Source: an uncultured Clostridia bacterium (GTDB lineage: Bacteria > Bacillota > Clostridia > TANB77 > CAG-508). From it: a DNA stretch of 23,833 nt. The position numbers were made by a program, and so were the translations under genes. The stretch covers positions 1 to 23,833 of the forward strand of contig CANRGM010000007.1 of assembly GCA_947630155.1 (NCBI GenBank), given 5' to 3'. Below, piece after piece: positions 1 through 6,561 of this stretch (positions within the stretch are counted from its first letter, which is position 1; every line of letters begins with the position of its first letter). Below the pieces are notes generated by a model that saw only the letters and a program-made list of their open reading frames with translations, made no database searches and was not told the origin of the DNA.

Positions 1-588
1 ATCATATAGCTCTGAATCACTTATAAAATCATCTGCATACTCAAATTCTGTCCCTTCCTCAATATCAAGCATTGTTTTCTCTTGATCATCTAAATCTTGA
101 AGCAATTTCTCTTCATTATCAGCATATAAACCAGGCTCTTCTTCAGCATATAAATCATAATCTTCTTCATCATATGCGAAAAATTCATTAATATATTCCA
201 ATAGTTGATCTGTATTTCCAAGTCTACTTATACAATCTGGATTTTCGCAAATTAAAGTTTCCTCTTCATCTTTAGATATAGTTTTTATAAGACCTGTCAT
301 ATTGTCTTTTGAAAAAAATGATAAACTCTCACTTTCTACTTTATTCTGCATAATAATATGATGTATAAACACACCATCACCAATACGCTTCCTTGTTGCT
401 ATATACATATTTCCCTCTATATTATCTTTTAAGTAATAATTGTGATTGCCTATTATTGCTTCAAAGTCTATCATTCTGTCTTTATCTATAAAATGAAATT
501 TATTGCCATTTAAATAAAAACTTGAATAATCATTACTATTTATATTATCCACTATTTGTTCCATAAGCTTTATTAATTCATCTTCCAT
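1..588 (-). CDS. Unrecognised acidic protein, C-terminus cut by window edge
   Basis: An open frame of 196 codons runs from an ATG at 588 to the left edge without a stop, so only the N-terminal part is visible. It starts MEDELIKLMEQIVDNINSND. A G-rich ribosome binding site (GGGG) lies 9-12 bp upstream, and the start is 16 bp after the tatD stop codon, so it is probably the third gene of an acpS-tatD-orf operon. I see no signal peptide or membrane segment, so it is likely cytoplasmic. The visible part has a mixed alpha/beta half (about residues 20-100), then one Cys pair (CENPDC, near residue 113), then a strongly acidic stretch rich in Asp, Glu and Tyr from about residue 140 with two similar LYA(E/D) segments. 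I do not recognise a family and assign no function. Codon use matches the neighbours, which supports a real gene. Confidence 0.75.
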   Translation of the reverse strand, partial: MEDELIKLMEQIVDNINSNDYSSFYLNGNKFHFIDKDRMIDFEAIIGNHNYYLKDNIEGNMYIATRKRIGDGVFIHHIIMQNKVESESLSFFSKDNMTGLIKTISKDEEETLICENPDCISRLGNTDQLLEYINEFFAYDEEDYDLYAEEEPGLYADNEEKLLQDLDDQEKTMLDIEEGTEFEYADDFISDSELYD

Positions 589-604
589 TTTCAACATCCC
601 CTAT

Positions 605-1447
605 TTATATATTAAAAACTCTTTTTGTGTTTTCATAGGCTTCTTTTGCCAAAGACTCCATAGATATGTTTTTGAATTCGGCAATCTTTTGTGCAATATA
701 TTTTATATTTCTTGAGTCATTTCTTGTTCCTCTTACCGGTTCTGGTGCAAGATATGGGCTATCTGTTTCAAGTAATATTCTGTCGATAGGAACCAATTGT
801 GCCACTTCTTTTGCATTTTTTGAACTTTTAAAAGTAACAGGTCCAGCAAATGAAATATAAAAGCCTATTTTTATTGCTTCTTTAACTAATTCTATATTAA
901 GTGGGCAACAATGAAATACCCCAGGTTTTATTGGCCTTTGTATGTTTTTAAGTATGTCCAAAGTATCCATTACAGCTTCTCTAGTGTGAATTACTATTGG
1001 TAGGTTTAATTTATTTGCTAGCTCAATTTGTGCAATAAAAACCTTTTTTTGTAATTCTTTATTTTGCTTATTCCAGTGATAATCTAACCCTATTTCACCA
1101 ATAGCTACAACTTTTTTATTTTTGGCTAATTCTTCAATTTCCTTTAAATATTGGCTAAAAATTTGAAAACTTTGTTCAAATAAAATTTTCTTTTCTTCTT
1201 CTGTTTTTAGTTCCAATTTTTCTTCCTCTAGTTCTTCTCCTGGAATATCATTTGGAGAAATACCTGCAGTTGCATATATAAAATCATATTTCTTAGCAAG
1301 ATCTACTGCTTTCTTAGAGGCTTCTAAGCTATATCCAGCACTTATCAGTTTAGTAACACCTGAATCAAATATTTTATTTAGAACATCCTCTCTATCTTCA
1401 TTAAATTTATCGTCATCGTAGTGTGCATGACTATCAAATAATTCCAA
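605..1447 (-). CDS. tatD: TatD family metal-dependent hydrolase/DNase
   Basis: This is a 280-residue protein of the TatD/YcfH/YabD family, cytoplasmic TIM-barrel metallohydrolases with 3'-5' exonuclease or DNase activity. The metal-binding signature is complete: H7-A-H9 in DSHAH, E118 in GEIGLDY, H154 in VIHTREA, H179 in FHCCP and D229 in LLETDSPYLAP. The length is slightly above the usual 255-265 because of a charged Glu/Lys-rich insertion at about residues 68-95. The common GIHPH motif reads GISPND here, but that His is not a core metal ligand. The start codon is TTG; nothing further downstream would retain HAH, and a GGGGG ribosome binding site sits just upstream. It lies 30 bp after acpS and 16 bp before the next gene, consistent with one housekeeping operon. 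Confidence 0.95.
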   Translation of the reverse strand: MELFDSHAHYDDDKFNEDREDVLNKIFDSGVTKLISAGYSLEASKKAVDLAKKYDFIYATAGISPNDIPGEELEEEKLELKTEEEKKILFEQSFQIFSQYLKEIEELAKNKKVVAIGEIGLDYHWNKQNKELQKKVFIAQIELANKLNLPIVIHTREAVMDTLDILKNIQRPIKPGVFHCCPLNIELVKEAIKIGFYISFAGPVTFKSSKNAKEVAQLVPIDRILLETDSPYLAPEPVRGTRNDSRNIKYIAQKIAEFKNISMESLAKEAYENTKRVFNI

Positions 1448-1477
1448 AATATTTGCCCCCTATCCAATTAATTATTC

Positions 1478-1870
1478 CTAGTTGCTTGTCCCTAATTGCA
1501 CCACTATACTTGCAATTGCAGTATCTGCAATATGAGAAATACTAATATCAATATCTATTATATTAGATTTAATTTCAGAAAATTTACCTTGCAAAACCAC
1601 ATATGGTCTACCATTTTTGCCATTTAAAACTTCAATATCTTTCCATTGAATATCAAATTTATTATCAATGCATTCAGAAAGTGCTTTAAATACCGCTTCT
1701 TTGGCTGCAAACCTGCCAGCATAAGATTGGAATTTTTGTGTTTTCTTACTTTCGCAATATTGAATTTCTTGTTCTGTAAATACTCTGTTTAAAAATTTTT
1801 TTCCATATTTATTAATACTTTCTTCTATTCTCTTGACTTCAATTACATCAATTCCAGTTCTTAGATTCAC
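1478..1870 (-). CDS. acpS: Holo-[acyl-carrier-protein] synthase
   Basis: AcpS transfers the 4'-phosphopantetheine arm of coenzyme A to the conserved serine of apo-ACP, activating it for fatty acid synthesis. The 130-residue length is typical of this trimeric enzyme. Recognisable blocks are GIDVIEVKRI with the Mg-binding D8, the RVFTEQEIQYC segment, the hallmark FAAKEAVFKAL with E58, a GRPYVVL strand and the C-terminal SISHIADTAIASIVV strand. The start is GTG at 1870 with an AAGGG-type ribosome binding site about 11 bp upstream; there is no better ATG. It is the first gene after the terminator of the WG-repeat gene. A TATAAT-like hexamer lies upstream near 1905-1912, but I cannot find a well-spaced -35, so its promoter is uncertain. 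tatD follows 30 bp downstream. Confidence 0.96.
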   Translation of the reverse strand: MNLRTGIDVIEVKRIEESINKYGKKFLNRVFTEQEIQYCESKKTQKFQSYAGRFAAKEAVFKALSECIDNKFDIQWKDIEVLNGKNGRPYVVLQGKFSEIKSNIIDIDISISHIADTAIASIVVQLGTSN

Positions 1871-1913
1871 AGTACTTCACGCCCTTTTTATGTTATTTGA
1901 TAAATATTATATA

Positions 1914-1944
1914 AAAAAGGTTACCTTTATATAGCAACCTTTTT
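1914..1944 (-). terminator. Intrinsic terminator of the WG-repeat gene
   Basis: A perfect 9-bp stem AAAAAGGTT/AACCTTTTT (1914-1922 and 1936-1944) with a 13-nt loop starts 5 bp after the WG-repeat stop codon and is followed on the minus-strand transcript by a U-rich run. It separates that gene from acpS. Confidence 0.85.
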
Positions 1945-1948
1945 AGAA

Positions 1949-3466
1949 CTACTCTGCATCAGTATAAAAGTTAGCATTATCATCTGCACAAATATGCCAT
2001 TTATCAATAAAATCAATAGTTGAATTATTAGACAAATCATACCTTGGCTCTATTACAACTTTACCTTCTTGATTAATTGCTCCCCATTTTCCGTCTTTTT
2101 TTACAGCAACATAACCACATTCATTTTGCTCTCTAGCATCATCATAAATTGCTTCTACAACAACATTTCCATCTTTATCAACAAAACCAAATTTTCCATT
2201 TTGCTTATTAATAAACAATGTGTTGTCTGTGTATACATCTTTATTTGATTTTTCTTCTAAATTATAGTTGTAATATTTTATATCATTTTGATTATTTATA
2301 CTTATAAATCCATTTAAAATTGTTTCTTCACCAGCTGTTAACTTTACTGATAAATCTTTGGTCATATAATCATATGTTCCATTATCATTTTTTGCTTTTA
2401 TATAACCTGTTTGTTTATTATGTTTTATTTCTGAATATTTGAATTCTACTAATGTTTCTGCTGATGCGTTTATTACTCCATATTTACCGTCTTTTTTTGC
2501 AATATATTTATCATCAAATAAATATGCTAATTCTTCATATTCTGTAGGAATTACGTTGTTTCCTTCATTATTTAGTACACCATATTTTCCGTTTTTATTT
2601 ATGATTATGTTTCCATTATTCATGTCTACTGCATTATCAACTTTAGCCTCTAAAGATGATGTACCATCTTCAGCAAGTACTTTCCATGTATTATCTTCTT
2701 TAACTATATATTTACTACCATCAACTAATTTTTTTATCTCATTATATTTGCAGTCAATTGCAATATCACCATTTGGTTTAATAACTCCATATTTAGATTC
2801 TGAATTTTTTACAATATAACCATCTTGATAATCTTCTGATATTGTTGTGATTTCTGAATAGTTTGCAGGTATAACTACTGTTCCATTTGAATTAACTAAT
2901 CCAACCATGCTATCTTTTTTTACCAATATGCTGTTTTTTATACCTTTTATTGCTGTGATATTGTCATATTCACAGTCTAAGACTTGTTTACCATCAATAT
3001 TAATTAATCCATACTTTCCATCTTTTTGAACTTTTAATATATTTTCTTCAAACCATAGATTATTTTCATCATCATAATTTTGTATTGCCATTACATTGTC
3101 ATAATCTGTGAAAATCTGTTGATTTTTTTCATTTATAGCTTTAGTTTTATATGATCCATCAATATAATTCACTTCATATGTGCATATAAATACTGGTTTT
3201 GCTTTATTTGGAATTACTACCATTTCACCATTTGCAGGTTCTATTACTGTATTACCATATGAATTTATTACTCCCCAATTTCCATTAGAAAACAATGAGA
3301 AATAATTTAATTCTACATTCTTTCTAGTTATTGTATCTTTATCTGCTTTAAATATTTGCTTTATACCTACTATAAATAAAACAATAGCTAAGATAACAAT
3401 GATAACAGCTGAAACTTTTTTCATATTGAGCTTTTGTTCCCCATTATATCTTTTCCCTTTACTCAT
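1949..3466 (-). CDS. Membrane-anchored WG-repeat protein
   Basis: This 505-residue protein has a short cytoplasmic, basic N-terminus, one membrane segment at about residues 18-36 (no cleavage site evident), and an extracytoplasmic body built of about nine WG repeats of roughly 45-55 residues. Examples of the repeat core are NWGVINSYG, KYGLINIDG, KYGVIKPNG, KYGVLNNEG, KFGFVDKDG and KWGAINQEG, each followed by a strand and a Y(D/N/S)(E/N/D) turn; some copies are eroded (VGLVNSNG, TWKVLAEDG). WG repeats (KWG motif, Pfam WG_beta_rep) are beta-rich modules of unknown binding role, so I assign no specific function; surface sensing or protein binding is a guess. The ATG at 3466 has a strong GGAGG ribosome binding site. 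The gene has its own promoter and terminator and is therefore a monocistronic unit. Confidence 0.9.
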   Translation of the reverse strand: MSKGKRYNGEQKLNMKKVSAVIIVILAIVLFIVGIKQIFKADKDTITRKNVELNYFSLFSNGNWGVINSYGNTVIEPANGEMVVIPNKAKPVFICTYEVNYIDGSYKTKAINEKNQQIFTDYDNVMAIQNYDDENNLWFEENILKVQKDGKYGLINIDGKQVLDCEYDNITAIKGIKNSILVKKDSMVGLVNSNGTVVIPANYSEITTISEDYQDGYIVKNSESKYGVIKPNGDIAIDCKYNEIKKLVDGSKYIVKEDNTWKVLAEDGTSSLEAKVDNAVDMNNGNIIINKNGKYGVLNNEGNNVIPTEYEELAYLFDDKYIAKKDGKYGVINASAETLVEFKYSEIKHNKQTGYIKAKNDNGTYDYMTKDLSVKLTAGEETILNGFISINNQNDIKYYNYNLEEKSNKDVYTDNTLFINKQNGKFGFVDKDGNVVVEAIYDDAREQNECGYVAVKKDGKWGAINQEGKVVIEPRYDLSNNSTIDFIDKWHICADDNANFYTDAE

Positions 3467-3496
3467 GTTTTGTACCTCCGCTTCAAATTTTTATAT

Positions 3497-3525
3497 ACTA
3501 TATCATTTTTTTAGGGAAATTTCAA
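3497..3525 (-). promoter_or_regulatory. Sigma-A promoter of the WG-repeat gene
   Basis: On the minus strand TTGAAA (3520-3525) is separated by exactly 17 bp from TATAGT (3497-3502). The start codon is about 30 bp downstream, with GGAGG at its expected place. No other gene lies between. Confidence 0.7.
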
Positions 3526-3554
3526 TACTAATTTCACAAATATATGCTATTTGG

Positions 3555-3575
3555 CTAAACTTTGTTACAGTTTAG
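3555..3575. repeat. 7-bp inverted repeat upstream of the WG gene promoter
   Basis: CTAAACT (3555-3561) and AGTTTAG (3569-3575) form a perfect inverted repeat with a 7-nt spacer, about 30 bp upstream of the -35 box of the WG-repeat gene and just after the terminator of the preceding gene. It could be an operator or a second weak hairpin of that terminator; I cannot decide. Confidence 0.35.
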
Positions 3576-3582
3576 ATAAATA

Positions 3583-3626
3583 AATATTCCCCAACTCAAA
3601 CTTAAAAGTCTAAGTTAGGGAATATT
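3583..3626 (-). terminator. Intrinsic terminator of the polytopic membrane protein gene
   Basis: AATATTCCC (3583-3591) and GGGAATATT (3618-3626) pair perfectly; the inner AACT/AGTT and ACTT/AAGT segments extend the stem with short mismatches. It lies 13 bp after the stop codon at 3640 and is followed on the transcript by a T-rich run. Confidence 0.8.
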
Positions 3627-3639
3627 TTCTTGCCTCACA

Positions 3640-4254
3640 CTAAAGGAAATGATCCTTCAGAGTCCATATGACAAATAGTACCGGGAACCAAACCATTAAA
3701 ACAATAATAATCACTTCTCCCACAAATATTGCAATAAGAATTACAAAGAATAATACTATAGCAATTACTATGAAACAACATATTGTCTCAAATAGCCATA
3801 CAAGTGGAAATGGTAGCTTGAGTTTTTCTTGAGCATAGTTGAATTTAAAGTCAATCATTAGTGCTATATCATATATTATCATGGGTATTGCTGCAATCTT
3901 CAAAACAATCAGATAACTCTCTCCTTGGGATATACGATAAATTATAGCGCCAAAAATAATCATAAAAGATATAACATATATTAACCCTAGAACGAATTGA
4001 GTATCACTGTTATGAAGCCAACCGTCGAAGAAACTTACTGATTCATCATCATCAGAATATTTTCTTCTATTTTCTTCCCATTTTTCATCATATGATACGA
4101 TTTTTAGTATGATATACAATATGCATGAAACAACAATGATTACTATAAAAGCTTGCACTAATGATTTAAATTGTAGACTAAATGGAACCTCCCGGATTTG
4201 AAAAAATAACTTGACTGCCAACAACAAAATTACTATTATCAACATGTTCCTCAC
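3640..4254 (-). CDS. Polytopic membrane protein of unknown function
   Basis: This hydrophobic protein of about 200 residues has roughly five or six membrane segments: one at the extreme N-terminus, one near residues 30-50, a pair near 88-125, and a long very hydrophobic stretch at about 155-198. A charged loop (about residues 54-83, rich in Asp, Glu, Lys) separates the first two helices from the rest. The frame can start with GTG at 4254, but ATG at 4245 is more likely because AAGG lies about 8 bp upstream of it, so the protein is probably 201 residues. No family is recognised. It is a stand-alone transcription unit with a perfect consensus promoter and its own terminator, suggesting strong constitutive expression. 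It contains the only in-frame CGG codon of the window (4192-4194, Arg21) that is not at a frame break. Confidence 0.8.
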   Translation of the reverse strand: MRNMLIIVILLLAVKLFFQIREVPFSLQFKSLVQAFIVIIVVSCILYIILKIVSYDEKWEENRRKYSDDDESVSFFDGWLHNSDTQFVLGLIYVISFMIIFGAIIYRISQGESYLIVLKIAAIPMIIYDIALMIDFKFNYAQEKLKLPFPLVWLFETICCFIVIAIVLFFVILIAIFVGEVIIIVLMVWFPVLFVIWTLKDHFL

Positions 4255-4304
4255 CTTCTTAATTAAGATTTGGTTGGTGGTTTACGTACATTTTTGTTGC
4301 AAAT

Positions 4305-4333
4305 ATTATATAATATTTTGCCGATTCTGTCAA
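4305..4333 (-). promoter_or_regulatory. Perfect consensus sigma-A promoter
   Basis: TTGACA (4328-4333, minus strand) and TATAAT (4305-4310) are both exact consensus hexamers with the optimal 17-bp spacer. The promoter lies between the VirB8-like gene and the polytopic membrane protein gene, with a leader of roughly 50 nt before ATG 4245. Confidence 0.9.
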
Positions 4334-4355
4334 TCATTATCTCAATCACACGTTT

Positions 4356-5315
4356 TTATTCTGATAGAGGTATCTCTACACTATAAATATCAACAGCATT
4401 ATCTAAATTTTCTTGAGTTGTACCTACAGCCCAATCATATTCTTTTAGAATACGTACATTATTAAATACAATCTTTTCATCATTTGCATTTTCATCATAA
4501 TATTTAGTAAACTTTAATTCCTGAGTTCTTTTACTATTAGGTGGTAACATGAAAAATGCAACTTGCATATTTGTTGGATATCTTTCATATCCATTTACAT
4601 ATAATGATATCTCCTTAGTCTGCGTATTGTCTGATATTACTATATATTTATCTGTTTTATTTGTAATTTCTAAGGTATATGTTTCTGTTTCATAATCCAT
4701 AGATTTATTTAGTACTTCTACTTTTAAGTTATCATCTTCTACACTAATTTCTTGTTTTTCATCCTCTATGTACTCTGCTATAGATAACTTAATTTCTCCA
4801 TTTTCTTCTATTAGTACAAACTTTTCTTCATAATAGTAATATCCGTCTGTAGTTCCATTTGCTAGGATATCATCTAATATTCTTACATTAAATATATATT
4901 TATTATCAACTATTGAGTAACTTTGAATATTGTATATCTTTTTTTTGCCCTCAAATACAGTATTTACGTAGTTTGTAAAATCATCTATTGTTGGATAATT
5001 CTTTTTTCTGCAATCTTCTGTAATTAAATTATAAGCGTTTTCATATTCGCCATTATTACAGTAATTAAAATATTGGTCGATTAAATTTTGTATAGGCTCT
5101 TGATACTGTTCTGGAACTTTTTTTTCTTCATCCATAGTAGATACAAATGGATAGTATGTTGTAGATGGTGTATCCAAAACTTTGACTTGGTGATTTCTCA
5201 AATAGTATTCTATTATTATAACAATTAACCATATTATTAGGAATATTAGTATTTTTCTTTTATTTCGTTTGAAAAAGTCCCTTGCTTTTAATCTCAAACT
5301 TGTCCAATAATTCAT
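4356..5315 (-). CDS. Bitopic membrane protein with VirB8/NTF2-like domain
   Basis: This 319-residue protein has a basic cytoplasmic N-terminus (KARDFFKRNKRK), one membrane helix at about residues 22-38 and a large extracytoplasmic part. Residues about 70-185 look like an NTF2/VirB8-type domain: an amphipathic helix pair (LIDQYFNYCNNGEYENAYNL, then YPTIDDFTNYVN) followed by strands. Residues about 190-319 are beta-rich and resemble an Ig-like lobe (ITNKTDKYIVI). This topology is that of VirB8-family scaffold proteins such as Gram-positive TcpC, which bridge T4SS membrane components; the assignment is by architecture only. The helix motif is shared with the 186-residue protein encoded just upstream (5435-5995), so the two are likely paralogues. 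A GGAGG ribosome binding site precedes ATG 5315. A palindromic element separates it from the preceding gene, so it may be partly uncoupled from the T4SS operon. Confidence 0.75.
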   Translation of the reverse strand: MNYWTSLRLKARDFFKRNKRKILIFLIIWLIVIIIEYYLRNHQVKVLDTPSTTYYPFVSTMDEEKKVPEQYQEPIQNLIDQYFNYCNNGEYENAYNLITEDCRKKNYPTIDDFTNYVNTVFEGKKKIYNIQSYSIVDNKYIFNVRILDDILANGTTDGYYYYEEKFVLIEENGEIKLSIAEYIEDEKQEISVEDDNLKVEVLNKSMDYETETYTLEITNKTDKYIVISDNTQTKEISLYVNGYERYPTNMQVAFFMLPPNSKRTQELKFTKYYDENANDEKIVFNNVRILKEYDWAVGTTQENLDNAVDIYSVEIPLSE

Positions 5316-5380
5316 TTTACCCTCCTTATTTATCTACTACTGTGCTAACTAATAATTCTATAAATTAGACAATTACCCGC

Positions 5381-5424
5381 CCCAGATTGTGCAGTTTGCA
5401 CAACTGGGACGTTCCCCACAGTTG
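5381..5424. repeat. GC-rich palindromic element with two overlapping hairpins
   Basis: CCCAG plus TTGTGCA (5381-5393, one bulged A) pairs with TGCACAA plus CTGGG (5397-5408), giving a 12-bp stem with a 3-nt loop. The right arm also belongs to a second inverted repeat, CAACTG (5401-5406) with CAGTTG (5419-5424), closing over GGGACGTTCCCC. The two foldings exclude each other. The element is much more GC-rich than its surroundings, lies between two coding regions, and looks like a REP-type intergenic palindrome. There is no U-tract, so it is not a classic terminator. Confidence 0.6.
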
Positions 5425-5434
5425 ATTCAGTTGA

Positions 5435-5995
5435 TTATATAACTTGAAATGAAATTATAAAGTCATTATAATTGTTTTCCTTGATAACGATTCTTTGTGA
5501 TTTTTCATTTTCTTTACTACCAAAAAGATCAAGTACTTTTAATTTCAATACATATATATATCCTTGTCTTGTTATATCTTCATATTCTAAGCCCCAGTTT
5601 GCAGGGTATGTGTTATTAATATATGTTTCATATTCTTCTAGGGTAGGAAAATATTTTTCCTTAAATTCTGGGTATAATAAGTTATATGCTTCTTCATATT
5701 CTTTTTTTTCTATATGTTTGAAATATATACCACAATAATATTCCATTCTATCTCTTTCACCTAATGTTGATAATTTTTGTATAATTTCCTGCTCTGTTTG
5801 AGGTACTTCTACAATTTGAGTTTCTTCTTTATCTTTTTTATCAAAAGTTGGTGAAGTATTTTCACTTGTTTGATACATCATATATTTGGGTTGTTCTATT
5901 TTTTTTGTATACAAAACTAAATTTACAACTATTAGAATTAGAATTATTATTATTAATATAATATCTAGTTTTTCTATTTTTTGTAGTTTTGCCAT
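5435..5995 (-). CDS. Small bitopic membrane protein, VirB8/NTF2-like paralogue
   Basis: The 186-residue protein has a short cytoplasmic N-terminus, a membrane helix at about residues 11-29, a polar linker (30-75) and a C-terminal extracytoplasmic domain. Residues 91-127 (YFKHIEKKEYEEAYNLL, then YFPTLEEYETYIN) match residues 82-118 of the 319-residue neighbour at 4356-5315, including the EY-E-AYNL and PT-hydrophobic-(E/D)-(E/D) cores, so the two are paralogues. The following strands complete a compact NTF2-like fold. It starts 6 bp after the stop of the upstream gene, and the GAGGAG ribosome binding site lies inside that gene's last codons, so translation is probably coupled. The likely role is a bitopic T4SS assembly factor of the VirB8 kind; this is inferred from topology and neighbours. 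Confidence 0.75.
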   Translation of the reverse strand: MAKLQKIEKLDIILIIIILILIVVNLVLYTKKIEQPKYMMYQTSENTSPTFDKKDKEETQIVEVPQTEQEIIQKLSTLGERDRMEYYCGIYFKHIEKKEYEEAYNLLYPEFKEKYFPTLEEYETYINNTYPANWGLEYEDITRQGYIYVLKLKVLDLFGSKENEKSQRIVIKENNYNDFIISFQVI

Positions 5996-6001
5996 AATAA
6001 T

Positions 6002-6559
6002 CTACTCCTCTATAATTGGGATAAATTTTATTAATTCCCCTTGGCTATCTTTCATATTTAAATATGCATCAATAACTATTCTTTGATTATTGATATTTTT
6101 AAAATAGATTTTAAAATTAGCATACTCAGAAGTTTCTTTATATTCTGACAAGTCTATTTCTACGCTGTTTATATTTACACTATCCATCTTTCTTATACTT
6201 TGAATTAATTTCTTAAATTCATCTTGATTATTAATCTCTAATTCTTCTGAAATGTCTTTTTTATTTTTAGTAAAATATGTTTCTAATTCTTTATCTGTAA
6301 GATTTTTTGTTTCTTCAGATATACTTGGCAAGTAATTTGTTGCTATTTCTTTAAGTTTCTTACTTAACTCATCTACTTTTGCCTCTCCTGTATATGTTCT
6401 CATCAATAGAATTATATTTTCAATATCAACTTCATTTTTCACATCTAAATCATTTATAACTATATTCACCTTTTCTTTAGGTTTATATGCTAATAACATA
6501 ATAGCACAAGCCAATAATATTATTATAATTAGAAATAATATAAATTTTATTTTCTTCAT
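6002..6559 (-). CDS. Small bitopic/extracytoplasmic protein of the T4SS operon
   Basis: This 185-residue protein starts with an uncleaved signal anchor or signal peptide (MKKIKFILFLIIIILLACAI; the AC could be a weak lipobox but the context is poor). An extracytoplasmic helical region (about 45-125, rich in Lys, Glu, Asn) and a beta-rich C-terminus follow (VNINSVEIDLSEYKE, then FKIYFKNINNQRIVIDAYL). The helix-then-sheet order resembles the VirB8/NTF2-like proteins encoded next to it, but the diagnostic AYNL helix motif is missing. No family is recognised with certainty. The ATG lies 2 bp after the TAA of the 1415-residue VirB1-like gene, so the two are translationally coupled and the protein very likely belongs to the secretion machine, perhaps as a partner of the wall hydrolase. 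Confidence 0.7.
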   Translation of the reverse strand: MKKIKFILFLIIIILLACAIMLLAYKPKEKVNIVINDLDVKNEVDIENIILLMRTYTGEAKVDELSKKLKEIATNYLPSISEETKNLTDKELETYFTKNKKDISEELEINNQDEFKKLIQSIRKMDSVNINSVEIDLSEYKETSEYANFKIYFKNINNQRIVIDAYLNMKDSQGELIKFIPIIEE

Positions 6560-6561
6560 AA

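Noticed and set aside
666..860. Plus-strand open frames throughout the window, for example 666-860, 2439-2819, 11540-11971, 14578-14967, 18749-19348 and 21126-21674
   Set aside because: They lie antisense to genes with clear family motifs or consistent coding character, have no good ribosome binding sites, and encode Phe/Leu/Ser-rich sequence typical of the reverse complement of AT-rich genes.
1905..1935. Promoter for acpS from the TATAAT-like sequence
   Set aside because: No -35 hexamer lies at an acceptable distance; the candidate TTGCTA is 20 bp away.
6502..6559. Lipoprotein signal in the 185-residue protein
   Set aside because: A Cys follows the hydrophobic stretch (LLACAI), but residues after it are still hydrophobic and the lipobox is poor, so a signal anchor is as likely.
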